Positions 1 to 8,800 of a DNA stretch of 64,000 nucleotides are shown here, in pieces. Where the stretch lies: the NCBI RefSeq assembly GCF_018613325.1, contig NZ_JAGGQJ010000021.1, positions 62,001 to 126,000 of the forward strand. The letters are read 5' to 3'. The notes under the pieces are model-generated. The model saw nothing but the letters and a program-made list of their open reading frames with translations, made no database searches and was not told the DNA's origin. Origin of the DNA: Bacillus sp. ISL-34. Its GTDB lineage: Bacteria; Bacillota; Bacilli; Bacillales; DSM-1321. The translations under genes and the position numbers were made by a program. Each line of letters begins with the position of its first letter. Positions within the stretch are counted from its first letter, which is position 1.

Positions 1-41
1 CCCAGAACTTCTATACAGAGTATTTCTCAAAGGAGAGTGAA

Positions 42-509
42 ATGGTGGTTCTATCAAAAGAGGGTTTGTTAAATATATTGGAAGGCAACAGAAGATTGAC
101 GATGCGGGTGGTTGAAGCTTTCCCTGAAGAGGAATTATTTCACTATACACCGGCCGGGAAGCTTCGCCCTTTCGCAGAGATGGTTAAAGAAATCATGAAC
201 ATTGAGACTGGATATATGCGTGGAATTGCACTTAGTGTTTGGGAGTATCCAAATTCGTTTGCTGGAATTTCTACCAAAGAGGAACTCGTATCAGCATGCG
301 AAGCAGTAAGGAATGATACCAGGAAATTGTGGGAGGAAATGACCGAGGAAATGCTTGGAGTGGTTGAAAAGGATCCTTTTTTCGGTCCCTCACAAAGCCA
401 CTTTGATAGACTTCAATATGCCTTGGAAAATGAGATCCATCATAGGGGACAGGGTTATATCTATCTTAGAACGCTCGGAATTGAACCACCGGAATTTTTC
501 GTTAGGTAA
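42..509 (+). CDS. DinB family protein
   Basis: A 155-residue protein of the DinB/YfiT four-helix-bundle family, putative metal-dependent enzymes often linked to thiol chemistry or stress. Visible features are the N-terminal helix with the NILEGNRRLT stretch and the C-terminal EIHHRGQGYIY segment, whose histidines match the family metal site. Length is normal. The ATG at 42 follows a good AAAGGAG site, so the gene is complete although it lies at the window edge. A VOC gene follows 62 bases later in the same direction and may be co-transcribed. The substrate is unknown. Confidence 0.85.
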   Translation: MVVLSKEGLLNILEGNRRLTMRVVEAFPEEELFHYTPAGKLRPFAEMVKEIMNIETGYMRGIALSVWEYPNSFAGISTKEELVSACEAVRNDTRKLWEEMTEEMLGVVEKDPFFGPSQSHFDRLQYALENEIHHRGQGYIYLRTLGIEPPEFFVR

Positions 510-571
510 TAATGCATTATGTATTAAACTTGGAGCAATGAATTAGAAATAAGAAAATAGGAGTGAGATAA

Positions 572-985
572 ATGTCGGTTGATGCATACCTTAATTTTAA
601 TGGGAATTGTCGGGAAGCAGTAGAGTTCTACGCAGAGGTTTTTGGAACGGAACAACCAAATATCATGACCTTTGGGGAAACACCGCCTAACCCGGAATTT
701 CCCCTTCCAGAAGAAGCGAAAGATTTAGTCATGCATACAAGGCTAAATATTAATGGAAGCAATATCATGTTTTCAGATACTTTTCCTGGTATGCCTTTTG
801 TAGAAGGAAACAATATCAGCCTGGCATATGTCGGTAATGATTTGGATGGAATTAAATCGATCTTTAACAAACTAAGTGAAAGCGGCACGGTTGGTGTAGA
901 GCTACAAGAAACATTCTGGAGTAAAATTTACGGTCAGTTAACCGATAAATTCGGAATCCAATGGCAATTTAACTTCGAGAGCTGA
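572..985 (+). CDS. VOC family protein (PhnB/glyoxalase-like)
   Basis: A 137-residue single-domain protein of the vicinal oxygen chelate superfamily, in the PhnB-like branch. It opens with AYLNFNGNCREAVEFYAEVF, the usual first beta-alpha element, and ends with the typical DKFGIQWQFNFES strand. Family members are small dimeric metalloproteins including resistance proteins and dioxygenases; the function here cannot be told. The start follows an AGGAGTG site. A strong hairpin terminator follows at 999-1041. Confidence 0.88.
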   Translation: MSVDAYLNFNGNCREAVEFYAEVFGTEQPNIMTFGETPPNPEFPLPEEAKDLVMHTRLNINGSNIMFSDTFPGMPFVEGNNISLAYVGNDLDGIKSIFNKLSESGTVGVELQETFWSKIYGQLTDKFGIQWQFNFES

Positions 986-998
986 GAAAACGAAATAT

Positions 999-1041
999 GG
1001 ATATAGGACTTTTCACTTGTGAGAAGTTTCTATATCCTTTT
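999..1041 (+). terminator. Rho-independent terminator after the VOC gene
   Basis: A long, nearly perfect hairpin pairs 999-1016 with 1019-1037 and is followed by TTTTGT. It lies 14 bases after the VOC stop codon and closes the DinB-VOC unit. Confidence 0.75.
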
Positions 1042-1296
1042 GTATTTCCATCAACGTGAGGCAAGGATACTGTAATCAGCATAGGATTAAGGGAATTAGT
1101 TTAATGTTAGTAAAAAATGAATATACAAAACGGCCCCCTAGCCCTGATAATATAATTTTCTTGGTTCATGATAAATGATGTATAGTAATAAGTCCCTTCA
1201 AGATATTTAATCTGATCGAATAAATCGTATTTCCATGATAATAGGTTTAGTTATCGAAAACTGGCTAAACATGAAAACAATAAAGGAGAAAAAATC

Positions 1297-1797
1297 ATGA
1301 AAAATAAAATTCAAAAAATCACAACCAACTTGTGGTTTGATACACAAGCTGAAGAGGCGGCAAAGTTCTACACTTCCATCTTCGGAAATTCTAAGATCGG
1401 AAGAATCACTCGCTATGGAAATGAAGGACATCAAATCCACGGGATGCCAGAGGGATCAGTGATGACCGTGGAATTTGAATTGGAAGGACAAGCATTCGTA
1501 GCATTAAATGGCGGTCCGCAATTCAAATTCACCTAGGCAATATCATTTATCATCAATTGCGAGGATCAAGAAGACTTGGATTATTACTGGGATAAACTCT
1601 CCGAAGACGGAGACGAAAAGGCGCAAGTGTGCGGTTGGCTGAAAGATCGATTTGGTGTGTCATGGCAAATTGTCCCTGCGAATCTAACCGAGATGGTAAA
1701 CGACTCCGCCCCTGAAAAATCGGAAAGAGTTATGAAAGCGCTGCTCCAAATGAAGAAAATTGATATTAAAACTTTAAAGCAGGCGTTTATAGGATAG
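1297..1797 (+). pseudogene. VOC/PhnB-like gene interrupted by an in-frame stop
   Basis: A second PhnB-like VOC gene of about 166 codons. It starts well, with AAAGGAG before the ATG, and encodes [20 protein letters not shown], but codon 80 is TAG (1534-1536). The same frame then continues as AISFIINCEDQEDLDYYWD and ends with the family's usual KDRFGVSWQIVP region and C-terminal tail. Relatives carry glutamate at this point (KFTEAISF), so a single GAG-to-TAG change explains it. Both halves are otherwise intact, which points to recent inactivation, or possibly a sequencing error or readthrough. Confidence 0.85.
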
Positions 1798-2011
1798 GTT
1801 CTTAAGAAACAACTATCTAGTAAGTTGTGTTCATTCCAGAAAAGAATACGATTTTAAGTAACTAAAGCATAGTTTCTCGATTGCAGGTATGAAATTAGGT
1901 TTTGATATTTGCATTTCTTTTACTGGCGATACCCCCTATTAGAAAAGAAAAAGTTTCTTAAGTATATTTGCATAAATGATCTAGATAGTTTTTAGAGGAG
2001 AAATAGAAACA

Positions 2012-2563
2012 ATGGACAATATATTTACACTAGCACTTCAACGTGGCGATGAAATAATAGAAAGAAAAATCCGCTACGACTCCATAGTTGTAGAACATAA
2101 CTGTTTGCTGTTGGAAGCACAAAAACAACATGCCGTGCTTTTTCATGAAATCATGGATTCGTTCACGATGAAGGCGAGTTCTATAAAATTAACCATTCCT
2201 ATAGGCAGTTATACGATTGCTTATTATTGGAAAGACCGTCCTTATAATTTATACATTTGGAGAGATAACGAAGGGAATTATTTAGGATCTTATTTTAATA
2301 TTGTGAGAAATACATATATGGCGGATAAGTTGGTATCCTTTGAGGATTTGATCATTGATATCCTGGTGCTTCCGGATGGGTCACATTTTATTTTAGACGA
2401 GGAAGAGTTACCTGTGCCATTAGAGCAATTTGAGAGTGGTTCAGTTAAACAAGCCCTTAAATCTTTACTTGATTCCATTGATATTCTTCTTTTCCAAATC
2501 ATTTCAGAATCCGAAAAATTCTATAAACATAAAGACCTCCTTCCATGGTTGAACAACAAATGA
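2012..2563 (+). CDS. DUF402 domain protein
   Basis: A 183-residue protein whose C-terminal two thirds fit DUF402, the fold of nucleoside tri/diphosphatases related to B. subtilis YgaC/NtdP and of FomD. Supporting stretches are YYWKDRPYNLYIWRDNEG, GSYFNIVRNT and the acidic ILVLPDGSHFILDEEELP, which in the family holds the metal-binding aspartate and glutamate residues. The start follows AGAGGAG. Upstream 1798-2011 shows no other gene. A phosphatase activity is likely, but the substrate is not visible in the sequence. Confidence 0.75.
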   Translation: MDNIFTLALQRGDEIIERKIRYDSIVVEHNCLLLEAQKQHAVLFHEIMDSFTMKASSIKLTIPIGSYTIAYYWKDRPYNLYIWRDNEGNYLGSYFNIVRNTYMADKLVSFEDLIIDILVLPDGSHFILDEEELPVPLEQFESGSVKQALKSLLDSIDILLFQIISESEKFYKHKDLLPWLNNK

Positions 2564-2613
2564 CATAGGTTTTGATTCTTTGAACTCCACAATAGTGAAA
2601 GCATTACCATGAA

Positions 2614-2646
2614 CAAAAAGCCTACTTAATGAAGTAGGCTTTTTGT
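2614..2646. terminator. Bidirectional terminator between converging genes
   Basis: The hairpin CAAAAAGCCTACTT - AATG - AAGTAGGCTTTTTG has A and T tracts on both sides, so it can end the DUF402 gene on the plus strand and the lysozyme-like gene on the minus strand. Confidence 0.85.
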
Positions 2647-2652
2647 TTTCCC

Positions 2653-3300
2653 TCACTCAACATCAGCTTGAGCCGATATACTGTCGGCAAGCTCCTCAAT
2701 GTTCTTAGATACCTTCGCACTGTATGAATAGTCACCGTAGCAATATGGGTATCGAAAATTATCTTTGTCTCCGCCGCAATCATAGAGCGTGGGGTTTTTT
2801 TCGACCTGAAGCATGGAGAACTTCTTCGCAAGCTCTTCATTATGCTTGCCCCCTTCATTCGCAACGAAATCTATATAACCAATTCCCATGTTATATGCTT
2901 GAAGGATCGTGGCAAAATCCACGCCCTTTTCATTGCCATATTCATTGATCCTCTTAAAATGTTTCACCCCATACTTAATGCTTTCCGTTGGATCTGTGAT
3001 TGTATTTGGATCAAGCCCCGCTGACTCGGATGCCTGCATTGGGTCACCGCCCCGTCCTCGGCTTTCCTGCTGCATCAAAGCAATCAATGTCGAAGTATGC
3101 TCCTCAAGTCCGTATTTAGCCAACTCGTCTCGTAGAAGTGAACTATACTTTTTCACGTTCGCAAAAGAATCAAGCGTATTTACTGATGTGGAAACATTTT
3201 CGGAATAGGGGGTTTGCATGATCTCCTTTATGAGTAAAAACACGAAAATCAGGATAAAAATAACAAAAACTTTTTTTGATTTCTTACGTTTCTTCTTCAC
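2653..3300 (-). CDS. Membrane-anchored lysozyme-like protein
   Basis: A 215-residue protein with a basic N-terminus, one hydrophobic segment at about residues 10-24 and an extracellular lysozyme-like domain (PF13702 type, as in the N-terminal part of CwlT). The likely catalytic glutamate lies in LIALMQQESRG; the domain continues with GGDPMQASES, SIKYGVKHFK and the ILQAYNMGIGYIDF block. It probably cleaves peptidoglycan glycan strands from an anchored position. The start is GTG after a GGAGAGAG site. No conjugation genes lie nearby, unlike classic CwlT loci, so it seems a stand-alone hydrolase. Confidence 0.8.
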   Translation of the reverse strand: MKKKRKKSKKVFVIFILIFVFLLIKEIMQTPYSENVSTSVNTLDSFANVKKYSSLLRDELAKYGLEEHTSTLIALMQQESRGRGGDPMQASESAGLDPNTITDPTESIKYGVKHFKRINEYGNEKGVDFATILQAYNMGIGYIDFVANEGGKHNEELAKKFSMLQVEKNPTLYDCGGDKDNFRYPYCYGDYSYSAKVSKNIEELADSISAQADVE

Positions 3301-3531
3301 ATTCTCTCTCCGTTATCTGTAAGTTAATATATTTATATCTTAACAAATAGTAAGAGTAATAACTATTTAGAATACCCATTTATAGTTCAAAAAAAATGAG
3401 GTTACCAGTAATTGAAATTAGTATTTCTTCTTCAACTCTTAACTAAGCAGCAAAGATCATATAAGGATTAGAGTCAATCAGTGCATATTATTACGGCAAA
3501 TGAGACACCCTACTGGTTGGAGGTGATATGT

Positions 3532-3687
3532 ATGGACAAGAAGGAAGTAAAAGAAGAAATCCTTGATGATAAAAAGAAAAAATATAGAAATGAGTTTGGG
3601 GCAGATCCAGATGAACAAGAAATGAATGGTCTGTATGGTATGTTGGAAACTGAATATGAAGATAAGCTTCACGATAAAGAAAAGTAA
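3532..3687 (+). CDS. Small charged hypothetical protein
   Basis: A 51-residue acidic and lysine-rich protein starting MDKKEVKEEI. The ATG at 3532 is chosen because GGAGGTG ends six bases before it; an in-frame GTG further upstream (3481) has no such site. It has no signal peptide or membrane segment and looks like a soluble helical protein. I do not recognise a family. Confidence 0.5.
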   Translation: MDKKEVKEEILDDKKKKYRNEFGADPDEQEMNGLYGMLETEYEDKLHDKEK

Positions 3688-3863
3688 CGATTGGTTTCTT
3701 GAATATATGTTTATATGGCGTTTTTCTATGTGTTCATATTCTAAAGGTGCGTATATAGTTTCATATGAACTGATTTTTGAATATGCAAAAAAACGAAAAC
3801 CGAGAAATTTTCGTGTTTTCCAATTTGAATTCGTTTGGTCATTAACTAAAAGGATACGATTAA

Positions 3864-3896
3864 AAAGGGAGTGACCTATTATTGTCACTCCCTTTG
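3864..3896. terminator. Terminator at the end of the SDR remnant
   Basis: The hairpin AAAGGGAGTGAC - CTATTATT - GTCACTCCCTTT pairs perfectly over 12 bases. It lies just past the stop of the minus-strand SDR remnant, and its A/T flanks allow use from both sides. Confidence 0.75.
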
Positions 3897-3901
3897 TTCA
3901 A

Positions 3902-4245
3902 TTAGTATTGTGAGGATTGTCCGCCATCAATCGGAATGACCACCCCGTTGATGAATTCTGATTCACCTGATAATAGGAAGGCGACTAAACGGCCGACCTC
4001 TTCAGGTTTACCAAAGCGTTTCTTAGGATTCACACTGACGAAATCCGCCATTGCCTCTTCCCAATTTTCTCCGCCAATTTGCCTGAATGAACCTTCCACC
4101 ATCGCTGTTAAGATTACTCCTGGCCCAATGGCATTTATGCTGATTCCGTATTGACCATATTCTATGGCAGCTGTTTTTGTTAAGCCTGCTACAGCATGTT
4201 TACTTGCAACGTATGCAGCTTGGTTATAGATAGGGCCCCATGTGT
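3902..4245 (-). pseudogene. 5'-truncated short-chain dehydrogenase (SDR)
   Basis: The minus strand reads through the last half of an SDR oxidoreductase. It has NQAAYVASKHAVAGLTKTAA with the catalytic YxxxK pair, then INAIGPGVILTAMVEG and the C-terminal FINGVVIPIDGGQSSQY. The Rossmann half with the TGxxxGxG motif is missing. Upstream of about 4240 the reading no longer resembles an SDR and meets a stop within a few codons, right beside the stop codon of the DUF2935 gene. An internal ATG (4102) could start 66 residues, but that product would lack the active site. This is a deletion remnant. Confidence 0.85.
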
Positions 4246-4250
4246 ACTTT

Positions 4251-5049
4251 TTAATCCACTAGCCTAGGTTTCGCTGGATCGCAGTTTGGCTTTTCTGTGT
4301 CTGTCGATTCAGCGAGTTTCGTTAAATAATAACATTCTTCACGCCACATATGATCTGCCATTAATGGCGAAAGAGTTCCAAGAGCCTGAGCACTGAGGTC
4401 AAGCTCCTCCAATTCAAGCAGAAAGTGCTGAAAGAATTTAATTTCCAATGTGACGTCCGCATTCATTTTTTCCAATGCTGGGAATTCTGACAGATTGGTT
4501 CGTAAAAATCCAGCCATTTCAACAGCTTTTAAATAAAAATCATTAAAATGTTTTTTATATTGGTCACTTTTCTCTTTTAATCTTTTTTTCAACTTCATCC
4601 ATATTGGATGATATTGCACCTGCATGCCCTGCTGCATCTAACAGCCAAAGCAAATGATGATGAAGTTCATGAAAAACCGACGGCATTTGATTTGAATTGA
4701 AGTATTTCAATAATCTTAAATATTCTTCTAATTCGTTCACCATATGATTGATGAATGAAGGTGAAAGATGTATTTTAATTTTACCTACCAGATGCTCTTT
4801 TATAAGGTATAGCTTAAACTCCCGAAATCTTAATGCCTCTTCTTCAGCCATGGCAGTAAGTTGCGAAATCTCTTCCGAAATGGCTTTACCAAGGAGAGTA
4901 TCAAAAATTTGAATGAATTCTGAGGCAATTTCAATGTTTTCCACTTCAACCGGAGCTAAAGACTCATGGATGAACCTGGCATGGTCTCCTAAGATTTGCA
5001 GCCAAAATCGATGCTCGAATCTTGCTGTTTTCTCCAAAAACTCGTTCAT
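4251..5049 (-). pseudogene. DUF2935 gene with a homopolymer frameshift
   Basis: Two overlapping minus-strand reading frames together give one DUF2935 protein of about 265 residues with two tandem four-helix DUF2935 units. The first frame starts MNEFLEKTARFEHRFWLQIL after GGGGGAG and ends shortly after SNMDEVEKKIKREK. The second frame picks up at KRLKEKSDQYKKHFNDFY and runs to the normal C-terminus. The shift falls in a run of seven T on the plus strand (4583-4589); six would restore the frame. It may be a real mutation, a slippage site or a sequencing error. Confidence 0.85.
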
Positions 5050-5318
5050 TTGCTCTCCCCCATAATTTAAAGTATAAGAAACTCACTTATAATTTATATT
5101 CCTAAACCTACAAACTTATTAATATAAATTATATGGGGCGTTCTATACCCGCACGATTGTTCTTTCACCAAGAAATTAATGTGATTTTGGAGTCGATTAT
5201 TCCTTAACCTGATTATTACGCTTCAATTATCTGAAAAACCCAAACTTATATTGATATTGATTTAAACGTTCTGAAAGTGGTAAAATTTTCAATTAAAGTC
5301 CGGTAGGAGGAAGGTAGA

Positions 5319-5745
5319 TTGTCAAAGGAAAAAATGAGTTACCTTGACTATACAATGGAGAAAATTCAGGGGGGAGAACTAGAATTAAGGGATGATAGAA
5401 TGAAAAGCAAATGGAAAGCTGAAATAAGACCGTTCCTTCTTGCCCGTTATCCTGTTACTACGGATCTCTACTATGCTATTACAAATAAATCACCTAATTC
5501 TTTTGATCGGAATCTAAAACCTGTTGTGAATATTTCTTGGAATGATGCAATTTCTTTTTGTAATCTACTTTCACAGAAAGCTGGACTGGCAGAGTGTTCT
5601 AAAAATGGTAAAAACATTGTTTGTGATTGGGAATCAAGCGGTTCCTTCAGAAGCAGAGTGGCAATATGCATGTAAAGCCCGGACTGCTGGTTATAGATAC
5701 GGACTTACAGTTTTAGTGAAGGATAACAGGGTCCTTAAACTATAA
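5319..5745 (+). pseudogene. Truncated, frameshifted formylglycine-generating (SUMF1) family gene
   Basis: The gene starts with TTG after AGGAGGA and encodes the front part of a SUMF1/EgtB-type domain: RPFLLARYPVTTDLYYAI, then PVVNISWNDAISFCNLLS. At about 5638-5646 the expected YRLPSEAEWQYA motif is broken by a small deletion; the next frame carries VPSEAEWQYACKARTAGYRYG. After about 5700 nothing resembles the family, so the catalytic second half, with the usual GNVWEW motif, is gone. The family oxidises cysteine to formylglycine or acts in sulfoxide synthesis; this copy cannot work. Confidence 0.82.
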
Positions 5746-5766
5746 GGAACTTTATCATCCATTGAT

Positions 5767-6066
5767 ATGATAGCAGAAACCAACCTTGATCCTGCCTCAA
5801 AAAAAGAAATCATGGACTTTTATAATTTAAGAGAATTATTGACGCAATCCGAATGGTTAAAGGCCTTCCAACAAAACGGATTTACAGATTTAAAAATCTT
5901 GAGATCGAGTACCGTCTTAGAGGAATTAATGAATTCTTCAGCATCAAATAGCCCCATTCAGCCTTTGAATGAATCCTTGGAGCGAGTCAAGGACAAACAT
6001 TACCGCCTCATTTTACCTTACGGAAACAGCCTCGGTTATAGAGTATACAGAGCAAGTAAAAAGTAA
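5767..6066 (+). pseudogene. 3' remnant of a methyltransferase-like gene
   Basis: Ninety-nine codons with EIMDFYNLRELLTQSEWLKA followed by FQQNGFTDLKIL and a C-terminal GNSLGYRVYRASKK. This resembles the last third of a class I SAM-dependent methyltransferase, where the WxxxFxxAGF-type block precedes the final strands. The SAM-binding glycine motif is absent, there is no ribosome binding site before the ATG, and the piece directly abuts the deleted SUMF1 gene. I read it as a deletion product; the family call is tentative. Confidence 0.5.
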
Positions 6067-6330
6067 TGCTCTAGCTTCAAAAATTGAGGGAAGAGCCATC
6101 GGAACGGGAGCAGCTCTATAATCGATTGCTCAACAAGATTCTCAAGGAAATAGTTCCTATTCGAGAGGGAAGGAAATATGAACGGACAATGTGTTCGAAA
6201 AACAGGCATCACATATACAAAAGGAAAAGCTTTTAATGCATAAAATAAAATGAAACAACTTTAAATCCGATTGAAGGGAGAAAAATTCTCTCTTTTCGTG
6301 CTGCCTTAAAATTTTTTCCTTCAATCGAAA
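6067..6330. other. Gene-free stretch with a possible coding remnant and a long-loop inverted repeat
   Basis: No intact gene is visible. Around 6105-6240 the plus strand gives short coding-like pieces (for example LLNKILKEIVPIREGRKYER, then RKTGITYTKGKAFNA in another frame) that look like a frameshifted remnant of unknown origin. At 6268-6277 and 6318-6327 the sequence CGATTGAAGG is repeated in inverted form with a 40-base loop followed by an A-run. Confidence 0.35.
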
Positions 6331-6429
6331 AAAAACTATGAATCACATTCCAACTGTAATGTAATCCATAGTTCCTTAAGTTAATGACATTGATTACTTC
6401 GGAATCTACTCTTTTACTGTCAATTATAT

Positions 6430-6666
6430 CTATGGGCTATATTCTTTTAATTTCTCCTCCTGCGAAAGAGCACTACGCGCTGAAAATACTTCTAAAGCAT
6501 GCATGGCAAACCTCACGTTAAGATAAGTGATCGAGCCGCCACCAATCACACCAATTTTGAGGGTTTCCATGATTTCATCGATGGTTGCCCCGGCATTTAA
6601 GCAGCCTTCCATATGATAGCAAATGCATTCATCACAGCGGCTGACTATTGATATGGCTAATTCCAT
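6430..6666 (-). pseudogene. N-terminally truncated AhpD/carboxymuconolactone decarboxylase-like gene
   Basis: Seventy-eight codons of the AhpD-like core: ELAISIVSRCDECICYHMEG with a CxxC-type pair and histidine, then CLNAGATIDEIMETLKIGVI and a GGG turn. Family members are usually 110 residues or more, with about 35 residues ahead of this point. Here the ATG lies only about 10 bases after the stop of the ABC permease, and the in-frame codons upstream (GKYTI) do not continue the family. It is therefore probably a remnant fused to the end of the exporter cassette, although a short expressed protein is not excluded. Confidence 0.6.
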
Positions 6667-6676
6667 AATGGTGTAC

Positions 6677-7426
6677 TTACCCTAACTGGCGTTTAAATGC
6701 TTTATTGGCGAAGAAGTAAGCGATGACCATGATGCCGACGCACCAGGCAAGCGCGATCCAGATATCGTTGCCAACAGACCCTTCATACAAAAGGGCACGA
6801 ATCGCATTCACGATTGAAGTCACAGGCTGGTTCTCAGCGAACGCACGGACAATTTTAGGCATGGTTTCGGTGGGCACAAAGGCCGAACTGATGAACGGCA
6901 GGAAAATCAGCGGGTACGAGTAGGCTGTCGCCCCTTCCATAGACCCCGCTGTCAATCCGGGAATGACCGCCAGCCATGTCAGCGCCAGCGTAAACAGCCC
7001 GAGTATCCCAGCTACTGCTAGCCAATCCAGGATATCAGCGCTGGAACGGAAGCCCATTAAGAGCGCGACGAGGATAACCACCACGACAGTAAGCGCATTG
7101 GAAACAAGCGAGGTCAACACGTGAGCCCACAATACCGACGAGCGCTTGATGGGCATGGTAATGAAACGCGCCATCAGCCCGCTCTTTACATCCGTAAACA
7201 GCCGCACGGAAGTGTAAGCGACGCCGGATGCGATAGCCATCAGCAAGATTCCCGGCAATAAATAATTGACGTAGTTGTCCGTGCCTGACTCTATGGCGCC
7301 GCCAAATACGTAGACAAACAGCAGCAGCATCATAATCGGCGTAATCGCCACCGTGATGATTGTATCCGGGCTGCGCATGATGTTGCACATTAAACGCCCT
7401 AGTAATACCCCTGTTCTGCTTTTCAT
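6677..7426 (-). CDS. ABC-2 type transporter permease (DrrB-like)
   Basis: A 249-residue integral membrane protein of the ABC-2/DrrB type with about six hydrophobic segments, for example IITVAITPIMMLLLFVYVFG, the block near ALTVVVVILVALLMGF and the final IALAWCVGIMVIAYFFA. The conserved FVPTETMPKIVRAFAENQP loop before the last helices is typical of daunorubicin-type exporters. Its ATG follows directly on the TAA of the ATPase gene, with a GGAGGAGC site inside the ATPase 3' end, so the two are translationally linked. The DNA is clearly GC-richer than the flanks, which suggests transfer. It likely exports a drug or small antibiotic. Confidence 0.9.
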   Translation of the reverse strand: MKSRTGVLLGRLMCNIMRSPDTIITVAITPIMMLLLFVYVFGGAIESGTDNYVNYLLPGILLMAIASGVAYTSVRLFTDVKSGLMARFITMPIKRSSVLWAHVLTSLVSNALTVVVVILVALLMGFRSSADILDWLAVAGILGLFTLALTWLAVIPGLTAGSMEGATAYSYPLIFLPFISSAFVPTETMPKIVRAFAENQPVTSIVNAIRALLYEGSVGNDIWIALAWCVGIMVIAYFFANKAFKRQLG

Positions 7427-8188
7427 TTACAGCTCCTCCTTTTTGCCGATAATCGCGAGGAAAATTTCCTCCAATGTCGGCTGCTTCTCGATGTATTCCA
7501 CTTTCGCTGGCGGGAACATCTCCTTGAGTTCGGTAAGGGTCCCGGTCGAGATGATTTTTCCGCCATGCAGGATGGCGATACGGTCGGCCAGTTGTTCGGC
7601 TTCCTCCAGGTACTGGGTCGTCAGCAAGATGGTCGTTCCGCCGCCGGCAAGCTCCTTGACGGTATCCCAGACTTCAATCCGCGCTTCGGGGTCAAGCCCT
7701 GTCGTCGGTTCGTCGAGAAAAATGACTGCTGGCGTCCCGATCAGGCTCATGGCGATGTCAAGCCGGCGCTTCATCCCGCCGGAATATTTGTCCGCCCGGC
7801 GGTTGGCCGCATCGGTCAGGCTGAATCTTGCAAGCAGATTGTCGGCGACTTGAGCGGGATTGGAAACTCCCCGCAACTTGGCGATCATCATCAGATTTTC
7901 CCGCCCGGTGAGCATGTCGTCTAAAGCTGCGAACTGCCCTGTCAGGCTGATGCTATGGCGAACATGATCCGGTTGACGCTGGACGTCAAAGCCGCAAATA
8001 CCTACTTCGCCGCCATCGGCCTTCATCAACGTCGAGAGGATATTGACCGTCGTCGTCTTGCCCGCTCCATTTGAGCCCAGCAGTGCGAAAATTTCGCCAC
8101 GCCTCACCTCAAAATCCACCCCCTTTAAGACTTCCTTGTCTTTAAAGGATTTTTTTAATCCTTTTACAGAAATCGCTGCATTGCTCAT
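7427..8188 (-). CDS. ABC transporter ATP-binding protein (DrrA-like)
   Basis: A 253-residue nucleotide-binding subunit. It has the Walker A motif LLGSNGAGKTTT, the signature YSGGMKRRLDIAMS and the Walker B motif VIFLDEPTTGLDPEAR, followed by the switch region ILLTTQYLEEAEQLADRI. The C-terminal EKQPTLEEIFLAIIGK is characteristic of DrrA-type exporter ATPases. AAGGAGG precedes the ATG. It energises the permease encoded next. Two lines of this gene (7681-7800) count 75 G+C of 120, far above the surroundings. Confidence 0.93.
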   Translation of the reverse strand: MSNAAISVKGLKKSFKDKEVLKGVDFEVRRGEIFALLGSNGAGKTTTVNILSTLMKADGGEVGICGFDVQRQPDHVRHSISLTGQFAALDDMLTGRENLMMIAKLRGVSNPAQVADNLLARFSLTDAANRRADKYSGGMKRRLDIAMSLIGTPAVIFLDEPTTGLDPEARIEVWDTVKELAGGGTTILLTTQYLEEAEQLADRIAILHGGKIISTGTLTELKEMFPPAKVEYIEKQPTLEEIFLAIIGKKEEL

Positions 8189-8281
8189 ACTTTTTTCCTC
8201 CTTATAATAAGCGCAGCAAGGCCGCTTGCGAGCTCCGTAATTATCCGTTCGAGCGCCCTGCGGAGCTAGATTGCCTATCCT

Positions 8282-8317
8282 CTTCTATTTAGTCTGACTG
8301 ATAATCAGTATGACTTA
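8282..8317. promoter_or_regulatory. Candidate PadR operator upstream of the ABC exporter genes
   Basis: The 25-base block 8293-8317 (TCTGACTGATAATCAGTATG plus ACTTA) contains the perfect palindrome ACTGAT-A-ATCAGT. It matches 22 of 25 bases of a block upstream of padR (9144-9168). A repeated palindrome upstream of both transcription units of a PadR cassette is best read as the binding site of the regulator. Confidence 0.6.
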
Positions 8318-8335
8318 TTACCGAGTTAAAATATA

Positions 8336-8382
8336 ACTGAATAGCTAAGGTGGCAATTCACATTTGTAACCAGCTATTCAGT
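8336..8382. repeat. Inverted repeat behind the DUF1048 gene
   Basis: ACTGAATAGCT (8336-8346) recurs inverted as AGCTATTCAGT (8372-8382), 25 bases apart, just past the DUF1048 stop codon. The same 11-mer also lies upstream of padR at 9187-9197, so this may be regulatory rather than a terminator. Confidence 0.5.
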
Positions 8383-8387
8383 AGGCA

Positions 8388-8741
8388 TTATCTATTGAAT
8401 TTATTTTTTCCCAATCGCTTCATGATACTCTGATTCAAATCTTCACGATATTTGGCGACATAGGTTTTAGCGTTTGCCACTAGTTCGTCGGCAAAGGACG
8501 CCACGTCATCCCCAGTGATTTCCAGCACTTGTCTGCCTTCCGCCGCACCGGCTTCGAACAAATCGATTAATTCATACTGCATGTGCAGCATATCCATCCC
8601 GCTGCCCGCTGAGAAATTCCACATGTAGTTTTGAATTTTCTTGAATACAAACTGGTACTCCTCTGGTAGGGCTTCAACCCGTGCCATCATCATCTTGTAC
8701 TCCCTTTTATCACCAATCATTTTTTTGAACATTTCCATCAT
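8388..8741 (-). CDS. DUF1048 domain protein
   Basis: A 117-residue soluble helical protein of the DUF1048 family, starting MMEMFKKMIGDKREYK with conserved ARVEALPEEYQFVFKKIQNY. Such genes regularly sit between a PadR regulator and a drug-type ABC exporter, exactly as here; the biochemical role is unknown but may be accessory to regulation. AGGAGG lies upstream of the double ATG. It shares the raised GC content of the exporter genes. Confidence 0.85.
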   Translation of the reverse strand: MMEMFKKMIGDKREYKMMMARVEALPEEYQFVFKKIQNYMWNFSAGSGMDMLHMQYELIDLFEAGAAEGRQVLEITGDDVASFADELVANAKTYVAKYREDLNQSIMKRLGKNKFNR

Positions 8742-8800
8742 GTTATTTTTCCTCCTTTTTTATAAAGCTGAACAAGACACGTACGGAATATCTTATGAAG

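Noticed and set aside
2653..3300. Integrative conjugative element marker (CwlT-type)
   Set aside because: Only the lysozyme-like domain is present, and no conjugation or integrase genes are nearby.
7353..7853. Long plus-strand frames opposite the ABC exporter genes
   Set aside because: They are shadows of GC-rich coding sequence on the other strand; the minus-strand genes have full motif support.
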